This document shows positions 17,044 to 24,544 of a stretch of 64,000 bases of DNA, in pieces. Location of the stretch: NCBI RefSeq assembly GCF_000428065.1, contig NZ_KE386621.1, positions 124,678-188,677 on the forward strand, written 5' to 3'. Origin of the DNA: Shimazuella kribbensis DSM 45090. GTDB taxonomy: Bacteria > Bacillota > Bacilli > Thermoactinomycetales > Thermoactinomycetaceae. Made by a program: the position numbers and the translations under genes. The notes beneath the pieces are model-generated. The model saw only the letters and a program-made list of their open reading frames with translations. It did not search any database and was not told the DNA's origin. How positions within the stretch are numbered: position 1 is the first letter of the stretch; each line of letters opens with the position of its first letter.

Positions 17044-17311
17044 TTTTTCACCTCCATTTCTTCAGTAATTTTCATTATATTATAGTTTTGATGAAATATA
17101 CTGTCAATAATAATCTGAATATAAGAGGTATCAAGAAGACAGAGGAAAAGAGTGTTGCTTTGAGCATCCCATAAGGAGATACCGAACAATGCCACCATTC
17201 CTCCCCGACCTATAGAGGATCGGGGTATCCTGTCGGTCAAAGTGATGAAATTCAACCAAGTAGGATGGATGCAAAACAAAAGCCTAGATGATTCAAGTAT
17301 GCTATACAAAA

Positions 17312-17340
17312 AAAGTCGACCGTATATTTTGGTCGACTTT
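17312..17340. terminator. Terminator after ycgQ-like gene
   Basis: AAAGTCGACC and GGTCGACTTT form a perfect 10-bp stem, 19 bp past the minus-strand stop at 17359, with A and T tracts on the two sides. Confidence 0.85.
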
Positions 17341-17358
17341 TCATATGGCTATCGGATT

Positions 17359-18135
17359 CTAGTACAGTTTTTGATATACATAAGAATCTTTTAGCGCAGG
17401 AACCCTCTTATATTGTTCGATTTTCAATCCTGGAACTTCCCCTGTCTCCCGTTTCTTCATCTCGAATGTACCATCGATTTGATACCATTGATCTTTTTGA
17501 AATACTTTTGGTCGCTTTGTCTCCACAAAGAATCCGACGACTCCGGCATCAGCTACACAGCAAGCCATGGATAATCGGGCAATGACAAACTGATTCTCTT
17601 CAAAACCTTCTTCCCGATAAACAAAACCGACCATACGAACTTTCTTCCCTTTGAAATCTTCGGGGTACATTGCCAATACATTTGTAACGTCGATAAAGTT
17701 TTCCTTTGTCAAAATAATCGTAGGCAGTTTTTTAAATTCAGCGGCTTGTTTTTTATATGGAGCTTCCCAATCCTCTTCTTGCAATTGTGTAGCATCCATG
17801 TCTTTTTTTGTCTTTTTGTCTACCTGAGCAGGAGGGATATACGTATATACTTTTTGATCAGCTAAGTTGGCATCTGATGGTTTGCTTGGGAAAAGAACAA
17901 AGAAAAAAATAGGTAAACTGATCATAATATAACCCCAGATGCCAATGGGATGCATCGCTTTATGGCGTATATTTTTCATTTGAATGATCCCTAGTATGAT
18001 GAGAGCTGCAAAACCAAAAATACTAAAATATTGGATACGTGGATGAATAAAGTAATTTAGTTGTCTTGATAGAATCAGATAAGTTAATAAGATGGCTAAG
18101 GAAAACAAGATACATACACGTAATATTGCTGCCAT
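17359..18135 (-). CDS. ycgQ: TIGR03943/DUF1980 family membrane-anchored protein (YcgQ-like)
   Basis: The 258-residue protein has membrane segments at about 5-22, 34-50 and 68-82, and then a large extracytoplasmic domain with LSMACCVADAGVVGFFVE (near 178-195), a conserved cysteine pair typical of the family. Homologues sit next to permeases of the YcgR/COG0701 type. ATG 18135 is chosen because AAAGGAG lies just upstream, although the frame is open further. It overlaps no neighbour but follows ycgR by 14 bases, so the two form an operon. Nearness to a zinc-binding lipoprotein and a Zur-like box suggests zinc homeostasis, which is inference. Confidence 0.85.
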   Translation of the reverse strand: MAAILRVCILFSLAILLTYLILSRQLNYFIHPRIQYFSIFGFAALIILGIIQMKNIRHKAMHPIGIWGYIMISLPIFFFVLFPSKPSDANLADQKVYTYIPPAQVDKKTKKDMDATQLQEEDWEAPYKKQAAEFKKLPTIILTKENFIDVTNVLAMYPEDFKGKKVRMVGFVYREEGFEENQFVIARLSMACCVADAGVVGFFVETKRPKVFQKDQWYQIDGTFEMKKRETGEVPGLKIEQYKRVPALKDSYVYQKLY

Positions 18136-18149
18136 AAATAACTCCTTTC

Positions 18150-19196
18150 TTATAGAACCAAGGCAATCGAAACGATCGTCAATAAAGTTGTTGCTCCCCA
18201 AAAAAACCAAATGATTGAAGCTCGAAAACTACCAACCATCATTAATATGTTTTTTAAGTCCATCATCGGCCCATACACAAGAAAAGCAAAAAGCGGTGCT
18301 GTCCCGACTACATTTCGGAAGGAGGCAGCAATGAATGCATCAGATGAAGAGCAAATCGAGAGTCCAAATGCAAATGCCATCATCAATAGTATGGCAACCC
18401 ATTCATGCGAAGAAAGGGATTGTATGATTGAAAATCCTATGAATGTTTGAAAGCAGGCCGCTAAAAAAGCCCCTAGCACAAAAAATTTGCCCATGTTGAT
18501 AAATTCAAAAATTGAATGGTACAAAGCATGATTCGTTTTTTCTTTCCAACTAGGAGAATGATGATGATTTTCATCAGTACATTCGCAGCAGTTTGAGCTG
18601 GTGTGATTACTGGTGAGGACATTGTCATGTAAGATCTGGCTCTTTCGAAAGAAGAGATAAAATAAGATCCCCATGGTGATGGCAATGCCAGCTCCAAATA
18701 AGATGCGGGTACTTGTTATTTTCCAGTCACCGCCAAAGGCAAGATAGGTGGAAAGAATGGTTACTGGATTAATGATAGGAGCAGCTAATAAAAAAGTAAA
18801 AGCGGTGTAAACAGGTAACTTTTTTTCGATCAATCGTTTGGTGATTGGAACAATTCCACATTCACAAATCGGTAATGCAAACCCAAGTAAAATAGCGGCA
18901 GGAATGGACAGAATAGGATTACGCGGAACCCATTTCCAAATCCAATTTTCATTGATAAATGCGTGGATAAAACTAGAAATAAAAACACCAATTAAGATAA
19001 AAGGCAGTCCTTCTAAAAAAATACTTAGGAAAATGGTAGAAAGGATCTGCAGCTTTCCATTTTCTGTGAAAGTAAATAAAAATCGAAGGTCGAAATCGGA
19101 CGACAAGTAAGTACTAGAATTAAAGAAAAGAAGAATACTCATAAAAACGAACAAAAGCAAAATCTCTACATAAAAACTTCTTAAAAAACGAAGCAT
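18150..19196 (-). CDS. ycgR: Permease of COG0701 / SO_0444 family (YcgR-like)
   Basis: The 348-residue protein has eight or so membrane helices. It contains GFALPICECGIVPITKRL (near residues 107-124) with two cysteines, a His/Cys-rich cytoplasmic loop (NHTSSNCCECTDENHHHSPS, near 193-212) and FGLSICSSSDAFIAASF. Permeases of this family are tied to metal or metalloid handling. The Cys/His-rich loop is a likely metal-sensing or binding element. It is first in an operon with ycgQ and divergent from the znuA-type gene; a Zur-like half-palindrome (19284-19304) lies upstream. Confidence 0.88.
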   Translation of the reverse strand: MLRFLRSFYVEILLLFVFMSILLFFNSSTYLSSDFDLRFLFTFTENGKLQILSTIFLSIFLEGLPFILIGVFISSFIHAFINENWIWKWVPRNPILSIPAAILLGFALPICECGIVPITKRLIEKKLPVYTAFTFLLAAPIINPVTILSTYLAFGGDWKITSTRILFGAGIAITMGILFYLFFRKSQILHDNVLTSNHTSSNCCECTDENHHHSPSWKEKTNHALYHSIFEFINMGKFFVLGAFLAACFQTFIGFSIIQSLSSHEWVAILLMMAFAFGLSICSSSDAFIAASFRNVVGTAPLFAFLVYGPMMDLKNILMMVGSFRASIIWFFWGATTLLTIVSIALVL

Positions 19197-19283
19197 GTTT
19201 TTCCTCCACTTATCTTTTGACCATAATCATGTTATTTGGTATAAGTTTTGAATCGTTCTCATCTTGTTACTTATTATATTCTT

Positions 19284-19304
19284 ATATCGTAATTATTCTA
19301 TTTT
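19284..19304. promoter_or_regulatory. Zur-like box, ycgR side (imperfect)
   Basis: ATATCGTAAT-T-ATTCTATTTT matches the left half of the B. subtilis Zur consensus (AAATCGTAAT-N-ATTACGATTT) at 9 of 10 positions and the right half at 6 of 10. It lies 88 bp upstream of the ycgR start. Confidence 0.45.
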
Positions 19305-19435
19305 GTCTATAGAAAATTGGACATTTTTACATATTCGACATTCTATTTACTAATATTTGAAATAATAACTTTCTATCGTAACTCGCGTTATATATCGGAT
19401 AAAATATATAATAATATATTATAAAGAAATAAAAA

Positions 19436-19464
19436 TAGACAAAAAATATACACAACGCTATAAT
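19436..19464 (+). promoter_or_regulatory. Sigma-A-type promoter of the znuA-type gene
   Basis: TAGACA (19436-19441), a 17-base spacer and TATAAT (19459-19464) form a good housekeeping promoter. The transcription start would fall near 19471, so the Zur-like box at 19480-19500 lies just downstream where bound repressor would block initiation. Confidence 0.65.
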
Positions 19465-19479
19465 GAAAAAAAGAAATGT

Positions 19480-19500
19480 AAATAATAATAATTACGATTT
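19480..19500. promoter_or_regulatory. Zur-like operator in front of znuA
   Basis: AAATAATAAT-A-ATTACGATTT matches the B. subtilis Zur consensus at 18 of 20 defined positions. It is 22 bp upstream of the start codon of the zinc-binding lipoprotein. Confidence 0.7.
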
Positions 19501-19521
19501 GTAGAAAGGTGCGTTCCCATT

Positions 19522-20475
19522 TTGAAAAAATCGTTTCTATTTAGTTTTATTGTTACCCTTCTTATCGCTATGACAGGATGTTCTACTACAAACTCTGCAC
19601 CATCCCATAAGTCAAATGTATCTAATTCGGAGAATCTAGTTGTATATGCTAGTTTTTATCCATTGGCTTTTTTTGCTCATGAAATAGGTGGCAACAAAGT
19701 AGAGGTGCATACAATTACACCAGTTGGGGCAGAGACTCATGATTATGAACCTACTCCAAAAGAAATGGTACAAATCAATCAGGCTGATTTGCTTATTTAT
19801 AATGGAGCAGGTTTGGAAGGTTGGGTAGAAAAGATAAAAAATAATGTAGATCCACAAAAAACAGGTGTTATCGAAACAACAAAAAATCTTACTCTACATT
19901 CTAAGAAGCAAGAGAAGGAAAATCACCATGATCATGAAGAAGATCATACACATGAAACAGATCCTCATGTATGGTTGGATCCACTATTGGCAAAGAAACA
20001 AGCAGAAAATATAAAAAATGCCCTTGTTCAAAAAGATCCTTCTCATAAATCGATTTATGAAAACAATTTCGATCAATTAGCAAAACGATTTGATCAGTTG
20101 GACCAATCTTACAAAAAGGAGCTTTCTCAACTAAAGAAAAGAGATGTGATCACTTCGCATGCTGCTTATGGATACCTCACAACTAGATATGGACTCAATC
20201 AAGTCGCAATTTCTGGGCTTTCAGCAGATCAACAACCAAGTCCCAAAAAACTAAAAGAGATTATACAACTCGCTCGTCAAAAACATATTTCTTATATCTT
20301 TTTTGAAAAACTAGTACAACCGAAAGTAGCCTCTATTGTGACAGATGAAATTCACGCGGTACCGCTAGTTCTTGATCCACTCGAAGGATTGACACCTGAA
20401 GAGATAAAAAAGGGAGAAGATTACTTTACGATTTCGATGCGTAACCTGCAAAATTTAAAGACTGCTTTAAAATAG
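19522..20475 (+). CDS. znuA: Zinc-binding ABC transporter lipoprotein (ZnuA/AdcA type)
   Basis: The 317-residue protein has a lipobox signal peptide (MTGCSTT, Cys near residue 20), a cluster A-I fold and the metal ligands expected for zinc receptors: His in GAETHDYEPTP, a His/Asp/Glu-rich loop (HHDHEEDHTHETD near 134-146), His in DPHVWLDP, and ITSHAAYGYL plus a C-terminal Glu/Asp site. It captures Zn2+ (possibly Mn2+) outside the membrane for an ABC importer. No permease or ATPase gene follows; a strong terminator ends the unit, so its partners must be elsewhere. The Zur-like operator and the His-rich loop favour zinc. Confidence 0.9.
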   Translation: MKKSFLFSFIVTLLIAMTGCSTTNSAPSHKSNVSNSENLVVYASFYPLAFFAHEIGGNKVEVHTITPVGAETHDYEPTPKEMVQINQADLLIYNGAGLEGWVEKIKNNVDPQKTGVIETTKNLTLHSKKQEKENHHDHEEDHTHETDPHVWLDPLLAKKQAENIKNALVQKDPSHKSIYENNFDQLAKRFDQLDQSYKKELSQLKKRDVITSHAAYGYLTTRYGLNQVAISGLSADQQPSPKKLKEIIQLARQKHISYIFFEKLVQPKVASIVTDEIHAVPLVLDPLEGLTPEEIKKGEDYFTISMRNLQNLKTALK

Positions 20476-20492
20476 ATGTTTCATTCACAAAT

Positions 20493-20531
20493 AGAAAAGA
20501 GAACCCTCATTTGAAGATGGTTCTCTTTTCT
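20493..20531 (+). terminator. Terminator of znuA
   Basis: AGAAAAGAGAACC and GGTTCTCTTTTCT form a perfect 13-bp stem ending in T-rich sequence, 18 bp after the stop codon. Confidence 0.85.
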
Positions 20532-20578
20532 ATTCCTTTTCGGATACATATCCGTTTTTGAAATTTATTTTGATGGAC

Positions 20579-20640
20579 TTTTTGCTATAGAAAAAGGAAC
20601 CGATTTGTAGTAGATAATGGTTCATTTTCTATAGCAAAAA
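20579..20640. repeat. Long near-perfect inverted repeat
   Basis: TTTTTGCTATAGAAAAAGGAACC (23 bases by position 20579-20601) pairs with 20619-20640 with a single mismatch across 17 loop bases. It lies 48 bp past the znuA terminator and before the GC-rich islet. It could be a second terminator or a miniature mobile repeat. Confidence 0.6.
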
Positions 20641-20715
20641 GGAGGATTAATCATCTTTTCGTATTTCAAATGTTTTCGTATAATGGAGTTAACAACAATC
20701 CTATGAGGGGTAGAC

Positions 20716-20943
20716 ATGTCTGGAATTCACTTCAACGGTCCGATCGAGATCGAGGGTCGCAATCGCGGCGAGATCCATGGCGAGGTCGTCATCGGTCGCC
20801 GGATCGACTATGGTGGCAAGATCCATGGCGAACCGATCGAGATCAAGGGTCCCAAGGATGACCAGATCCATGGCGAACCGATCGAGATCAAGGGTCTCAA
20901 GGATGACCAGATCCATGGCGAACTGATCGTTCTCGACCGCTGA
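20716..20943 (+). CDS. GC-rich ORF with 15-residue tandem repeats (foreign islet)
   Basis: I do not recognise this 75-residue protein. It consists of repeated IHGEPIEIKG-type units: QIHGEPIEIKGPKDD, QIHGEPIEIKGLKDD and QIHGELIVLDR, encoded by 45-bp direct repeats at 20819-20863 and 20864-20908 that differ at one base. Regular hydrophobic alternation suggests a beta-solenoid or beta-hairpin array. Base and codon use (ATC, GAG, GTC, GGC) is strikingly richer in G+C than every neighbour, but matches the second islet at 25941-26405. AGGGG precedes the ATG. Transfer from a GC-richer source is inferred. Confidence 0.5.
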   Translation: MSGIHFNGPIEIEGRNRGEIHGEVVIGRRIDYGGKIHGEPIEIKGPKDDQIHGEPIEIKGLKDDQIHGELIVLDR

Positions 20944-21393
20944 GTCAAGTGATAAGGTCAATGGCGAATCCGTCGAGCGACGCGTTATCGATGACGACTA
21001 CGCCACGGGCGCTTCTTCTACGATGGCGTTGTCATCAAGGAAGGACATTGCTTCTGGCGCTGGCGCCGATGCTGCTGAACGTTGCCGAGGACACCTATGA
21101 CTGCCATGATGTAGTCGCTTGCATTGTTGTTGGGCTTCTTGACAGTTACACCGTCAAGTAAGTCCACAGAATATCAATTATCATAATATTAAAATAAATA
21201 TAATTGTTGGGTTATAAGAAGTTCAAAAGTGTACATATACAAAAAAACGAATTTATTTATTTAATAAAAAAATAAGAAATAAGAAAAGAACTATTAAAAT
21301 TAATAATTAGATTGATATATTAATTATTTATATTTAAAATATATATCAATTAACACTTTTCATTCTACTAACTGATAAAAAGGAGAGAGTGAT
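20944..21393. other. GC-rich decayed tail then A/T-rich gap
   Basis: From 20944 to about 21150 the GC-rich composition continues without a long frame. Short frames such as DKVNGESVERRVIDDDYATG (20951 onward) and FFYDGVVIKEGHCFWRW (21013 onward) read like protein but are interrupted, so it looks like a decayed gene continuing the islet. From about 21170 to 21380 the DNA abruptly becomes extremely A/T-rich and low in complexity, with only the ribosome binding site of the next gene recognisable. Confidence 0.45.
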
Positions 21394-22215
21394 TTGCGCC
21401 AACGTTTACTGATCTTCGTAACTTGTTTTGCATTGTTAGTAACAGGATTTCTATCAGGTCTATTTTTGAATCAAGAAGGAAATGCTGGATCTTATCTCAA
21501 TCCCGAAAAGTCCCGGTTGGATTTGATTGTCAAACAAGGTAAAATTCGTGTCGGTACAACAGGAGACTATAAGCCATTTACCTACTGGAATCCTGAAACG
21601 AAGCAATACGAGGGTTATGATATTGATGCAGCAAAACAATTAGCCAAAGATTTAGGGGTGGAAGTAGAATTTGTAAAAACTACTTGGCCTACCCTAATGG
21701 CAGATTTAGAAAGTAATAAATTTGATATTGCCATGGGTGGAATAACAAGAACATTGGTACGCCAAAAAACCGCTCATCTCTCTGCTCCTTATATCAAAGA
21801 TGGAAAATCCCCACTAATCCGTAAAGCAGATAAAGATCGATTCAAAAGTTTAGCAGATATTGATCAACCTGGTGTAAAAATCGGAGTTAATCCTGGTGGT
21901 ACAAATGAAAAGTTTGTACGCGCGAATATCAAAAAAGCAGAGATTATACTTATTCAGAATAATTTAGAAATTCCTAAAAAGGTAGCCGCAGGTGAAGTAG
22001 ATGTAATGATTACAGACTCTACGGAAGCTCGTTATTACGCAGCACAAGACGAGCGGTTACTTAGTATCATGACTGAGAACCCATTTGATCTACATGAAAA
22101 AGGATATTTGTTAAATCAAGGAGACCTAGATTTTCAAAACTGGATTGATTTCTGGATGGATGATATGAAATTGCATGGGAAGTTTCAAGAATTAGAGAAA
22201 AAGTGGATCTCTTAA
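21394..22215 (+). CDS. pheC: PheC-like cyclohexadienyl dehydratase / solute-binding family 3 protein
   Basis: The 273-residue protein has an N-terminal signal/anchor (FVTCFALLVTGFLSGLF), then a periplasmic-binding-protein type II fold. GTTGDYKPFTYW, FDIAMGGITRT and the NPGGTNEKFVRANI and DVMITDSTEARYY segments are the pattern of cyclohexadienyl (arogenate/prephenate) dehydratases of the PheC type rather than ordinary amino-acid receptors. PheC makes phenylpyruvate or phenylalanine outside the cytoplasm. No permease or ATPase gene adjoins, supporting an enzyme. TTG start follows AAAGGAGAGAG. If the enzymatic reading is wrong it would be an amino-acid binding protein. Confidence 0.75.
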   Translation: MRQRLLIFVTCFALLVTGFLSGLFLNQEGNAGSYLNPEKSRLDLIVKQGKIRVGTTGDYKPFTYWNPETKQYEGYDIDAAKQLAKDLGVEVEFVKTTWPTLMADLESNKFDIAMGGITRTLVRQKTAHLSAPYIKDGKSPLIRKADKDRFKSLADIDQPGVKIGVNPGGTNEKFVRANIKKAEIILIQNNLEIPKKVAAGEVDVMITDSTEARYYAAQDERLLSIMTENPFDLHEKGYLLNQGDLDFQNWIDFWMDDMKLHGKFQELEKKWIS

Positions 22216-22254
22216 AACATCTATCAACCAGCTGTAGAGGAAATAACTAAGAAA

Positions 22255-22290
22255 AAAAGAGTACTCCAATGCAACTAGGAGTACTCTTTT
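22255..22290. terminator. Bidirectional terminator
   Basis: AAAAGAGTACTCC and GGAGTACTCTTTT form a perfect 13-bp stem between convergent genes (stops at 22215 + and 22275 -). The right arm overlaps the last codons of the kinase gene. Confidence 0.88.
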
Positions 22291-22712
22291 ATTTGGAAAT
22301 TGGAGTGATCTAATGAAATTTGATAAAGCTGATCAAATCCTTCCGTATAACAAGGACCTTCCCATCTTTTACTTGTACTTTTGATCGCGATAAGAGGAAC
22401 CTGTTCGGACTTTTCTCTTGCTAGATTTCGTGTTACAGCTCCTTCAAAATCGGGTGAAAAGAAGTAACCGATCACTTGGAAATCATGTTGTTTTAATTTT
22501 GGTATGTATCTCATCCGATCTTCTTTAGTGGGATTGGTATTATCCACAACAAAAGGCTGTTTGGTTTGAAGACAGGCTTCGATGAGAAAGTTTTCTCGGT
22601 GCCTTGTTTTTAGCATATCGAGATTGATGCGGATATGGGTTCGGAAAAAATGTTCTTTGTAGAAGGTGGATTTTCCAGATCCTTGTATCCCCATGAAAAT
22701 AATCCCTTGCAT
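22275..22712 (-). CDS. PNKP-type polynucleotide kinase-like ATPase
   Basis: The 145-residue protein has a P-loop GIQGSGKST (residues about 8-16), RINLDML, and FVVDNTNPTKEDRMRYI (near 54-70). The DNTNP motif is that of the 5'-kinase domain of PNKP and related nucleic acid kinases. It lacks the phosphatase domain. The likely reaction is ATP-dependent phosphorylation of a 5'-OH RNA or DNA end. The gene follows the Thg1-like gene by 8 bases on the minus strand, so the two are co-transcribed. Together they could prepare and rebuild RNA 5' ends, which is inference. Confidence 0.78.
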   Translation of the reverse strand: MQGIIFMGIQGSGKSTFYKEHFFRTHIRINLDMLKTRHRENFLIEACLQTKQPFVVDNTNPTKEDRMRYIPKLKQHDFQVIGYFFSPDFEGAVTRNLAREKSEQVPLIAIKSTSKRWEGPCYTEGFDQLYQISLDHSNFQIKEYS

Positions 22713-22720
22713 GTGAACAC

Positions 22721-23458
22721 CTACTTATTGCTTGTGCGCAGATATTGTTCGATATAGTTGCGATCATCAGAGAATATAGGAATCTCTTTATCCACGATCC
22801 ATCGATTCCTTTTCACATTATCTTTGAGATAAGATTGTTTTGTTATACATACTCCTCGTTTTTGCCATGTTGGTAGGTTATTCCAATCGATATTTTTTTC
22901 TACAACTAATTTTTCTTCCATTTCTTTTACGCTAAGTCGGTGCAATTGCTTTGCCGAAAAGTGACTTTGAGCAACCATCGATACGCTGTTTTTACTTGCA
23001 TCCATTTGTCTCCATAAAAAATAATTTGCTACTTCTTCAGGAGGTAAAATCCATGCTCGACAATCAAAGATGGCAAGTTTTTGCTCTGGCAACTCTTTGT
23101 GGAATACTTCATTAAACTTAGCTGTTGTGAGTGAAGCAGCGACAGAAACTATTTTTTGTAAATTATTATCAAACCAAGCTTCTGTGGTTAGTTTGTCATT
23201 ATTGGTGAGTAAAATGGACAGCTCGTCACTTTGATGGTAGATAAGCTTACATCCCATCAGTTCACTTGCTAGATATTTTGCAGTTTCCCAAAAAGCTTGT
23301 ACAAGTCGTTCATCAAATGGTTTGTGAAGATTTCTAGTATAACTATGAAAATGACAACCGTCGATGCGCAACAAAACAGGTAAGCGTTTTGGCAAATAAC
23401 TCCTGTATGCAAATTCATATGTCTTCATTCTAGTCCCAAACTCGTCGCTTTTTTTCAT
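22721..23458 (-). CDS. Thg1-like 3'-5' RNA polymerase (tRNAHis guanylyltransferase family)
   Basis: The 245-residue protein matches the Thg1 family: LLRIDGCHFHSYTR (residues about 29-42) with the first metal-binding Asp and adjacent RNA/nucleotide contacts, KPFDERLVQAFWETAKYL, and YHQSDELSILL (near 76-86) with the second acidic pair. Family members add nucleotides in the 3'-5' direction; bacterial Thg1-like proteins are known to repair 5'-truncated tRNAs. The length is normal for bacterial members. It is first in an operon with a PNKP-type kinase gene 8 bases downstream, strengthening an RNA-repair role. Confidence 0.9.
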   Translation of the reverse strand: MKKSDEFGTRMKTYEFAYRSYLPKRLPVLLRIDGCHFHSYTRNLHKPFDERLVQAFWETAKYLASELMGCKLIYHQSDELSILLTNNDKLTTEAWFDNNLQKIVSVAASLTTAKFNEVFHKELPEQKLAIFDCRAWILPPEEVANYFLWRQMDASKNSVSMVAQSHFSAKQLHRLSVKEMEEKLVVEKNIDWNNLPTWQKRGVCITKQSYLKDNVKRNRWIVDKEIPIFSDDRNYIEQYLRTSNK

Positions 23459-23823
23459 ATCTTATTCACTTTCTGTATTTTTTAATTTATTAAAAATAGT
23501 ATATTGGAAAACAAATTTAAATGAAACGATACATTATTTCTTTGATCAAAGTGATAAAAAAATGGAAATGATGACGATGGATGTATTTCCATTGTTAGAA
23601 AAGCTAGAAAGTCCTGATAGAGAAGTACAGTACGAATCTGGAGGTAGAGGAAGATGGGCTGGTCTTTTGAGATTGGACCTATCAAAGGTTCTCTTGTTTT
23701 TTCCTTCTGTTGAAAGAAAATTTTCACTGCACAATGGATAAGAGGTGGAATTATTCTCCTTGGCATATACTGCAATATTTACATTGATTTTCTTCCAGTA
23801 GTTCCTAATTTTAAACTTTTTTT
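23459..23823. other. Intergenic region with possible small ORF
   Basis: The 365-base region upstream of the Thg1-like gene contains its promoter area (A/T-rich 23459-23530). It also has one unassigned plus-strand frame, 23562-23741 (59 codons, starting MEMMTMDVFPLLEKLES), with ordinary codon use but no ribosome binding site. The frame may be a gene fragment. I see no RNA gene or repeat. Confidence 0.35.
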
Positions 23824-24282
23824 TTATTTTGTTCGCTTTTCGTATACCTTTAGTGAGCTACCACTAATGCCGTATGCTTCTGATGTATGAGTCCAGTCAT
23901 ATTTTTCGTAATAACCTTCTAGATCAGTAGTTAAATAAAATTTTCTGTATCCTTTTTTGTAAGCCTCTTGTGTAGCATGTTCAAGAAGGTGGGAACCAAT
24001 TTTTTTTCCTCTATGTTCTGGACTAACATATAAACAAGCAAGCCAAGGGAACAGATCTTGACGACTGTTGAGATCGTTTCTGATTAATGCATATGTACCA
24101 ATGATTGTTTGGTTTAACAGGGCAATATAAAATCTAGGAATTTCTTCTGTAGTTTGGCACGAATGTAGCATACAATCTTGATAAAATTTGTAGTTTTGTT
24201 CGTTTCCCCATTGTTTCCAGAATGCATGAACAGCTTCGTTAAATAAATCTTTTCTTTGACTCAATTCCATTATCTCCAGCAT
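23824..24282 (-). CDS. GNAT family N-acetyltransferase
   Basis: The 152-residue protein shows the acetyl-CoA binding signature LYVSPEHRGKKIGSHLLEHA (near residues 81-100) and a C-terminal FYLTTDLEGYYEKYDWTH typical of GNAT folds. Substrate unknown. ATG 24282 is preceded by AAGGAGGAAG and is preferred over an upstream in-frame ATG. Monocistronic. Confidence 0.88.
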   Translation of the reverse strand: MLEIMELSQRKDLFNEAVHAFWKQWGNEQNYKFYQDCMLHSCQTTEEIPRFYIALLNQTIIGTYALIRNDLNSRQDLFPWLACLYVSPEHRGKKIGSHLLEHATQEAYKKGYRKFYLTTDLEGYYEKYDWTHTSEAYGISGSSLKVYEKRTK

Positions 24283-24544
24283 TTTCTTCCTCCTTATCTT
24301 TGTCCTGTAATTTTTCAATTGTAATGTTCATCATCAATACCACCTGTTCAATTGATCTTGGATTAAAGTAGTGGTGTTCGTATATTCATTCTATAGATGT
24401 TGTCGAGGAGGGACAAGACCAGTTCAAATAACCTACAGTGGTATAGAGACAAGAAAATATTAGAATATATATTCGTAGAAAATGCTTCAAGCTGATAAAA
24501 TACAATTGTTAGTTCTTATATCAGTGTAATAGAGGAGATAAAAT

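Larger units (their letters stand above)
15785..17235 (-). mobile_element. IS200/IS605-type element encoding TnpB only
   Basis: The element reads on the minus strand. Its left end is near 17235 and carries an imperfect palindrome with CCCCGA/TCGGGG arms (about 17201-17225), directly preceded by TTGAC (17236-17240). Its right end holds a GGTGG-rich stem-loop and terminates in GGGTTGTTGAC at 15785. The pentamer TTGAC at both junctions is what the target-site rule of this family predicts. No TnpA gene is present, so it can move only with a transposase in trans. The omega-RNA would span the end of tnpB and the right end, with its guide reading from 15784 downward. Confidence 0.8.
19197..19521. 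promoter_or_regulatory. Divergent ycgR/znuA control region
   Basis: This 325-base A/T-rich region separates two divergent zinc-related transcription units. It contains the Zur-like sites described separately and the znuA promoter. A further quasi-palindrome (ATCGTAACTCGCGTTATATAT, split here only by position 19373-19393) might be a third weak operator. No open reading frame is present. Confidence 0.5.

Noticed and set aside
20701..20961. Minus-strand frame with AMDLVILGTLDLDRF repeats
   Set aside because: It is the antisense of the repeat ORF 20716-20943; no ribosome binding site, and repeats in DNA make both strands open.
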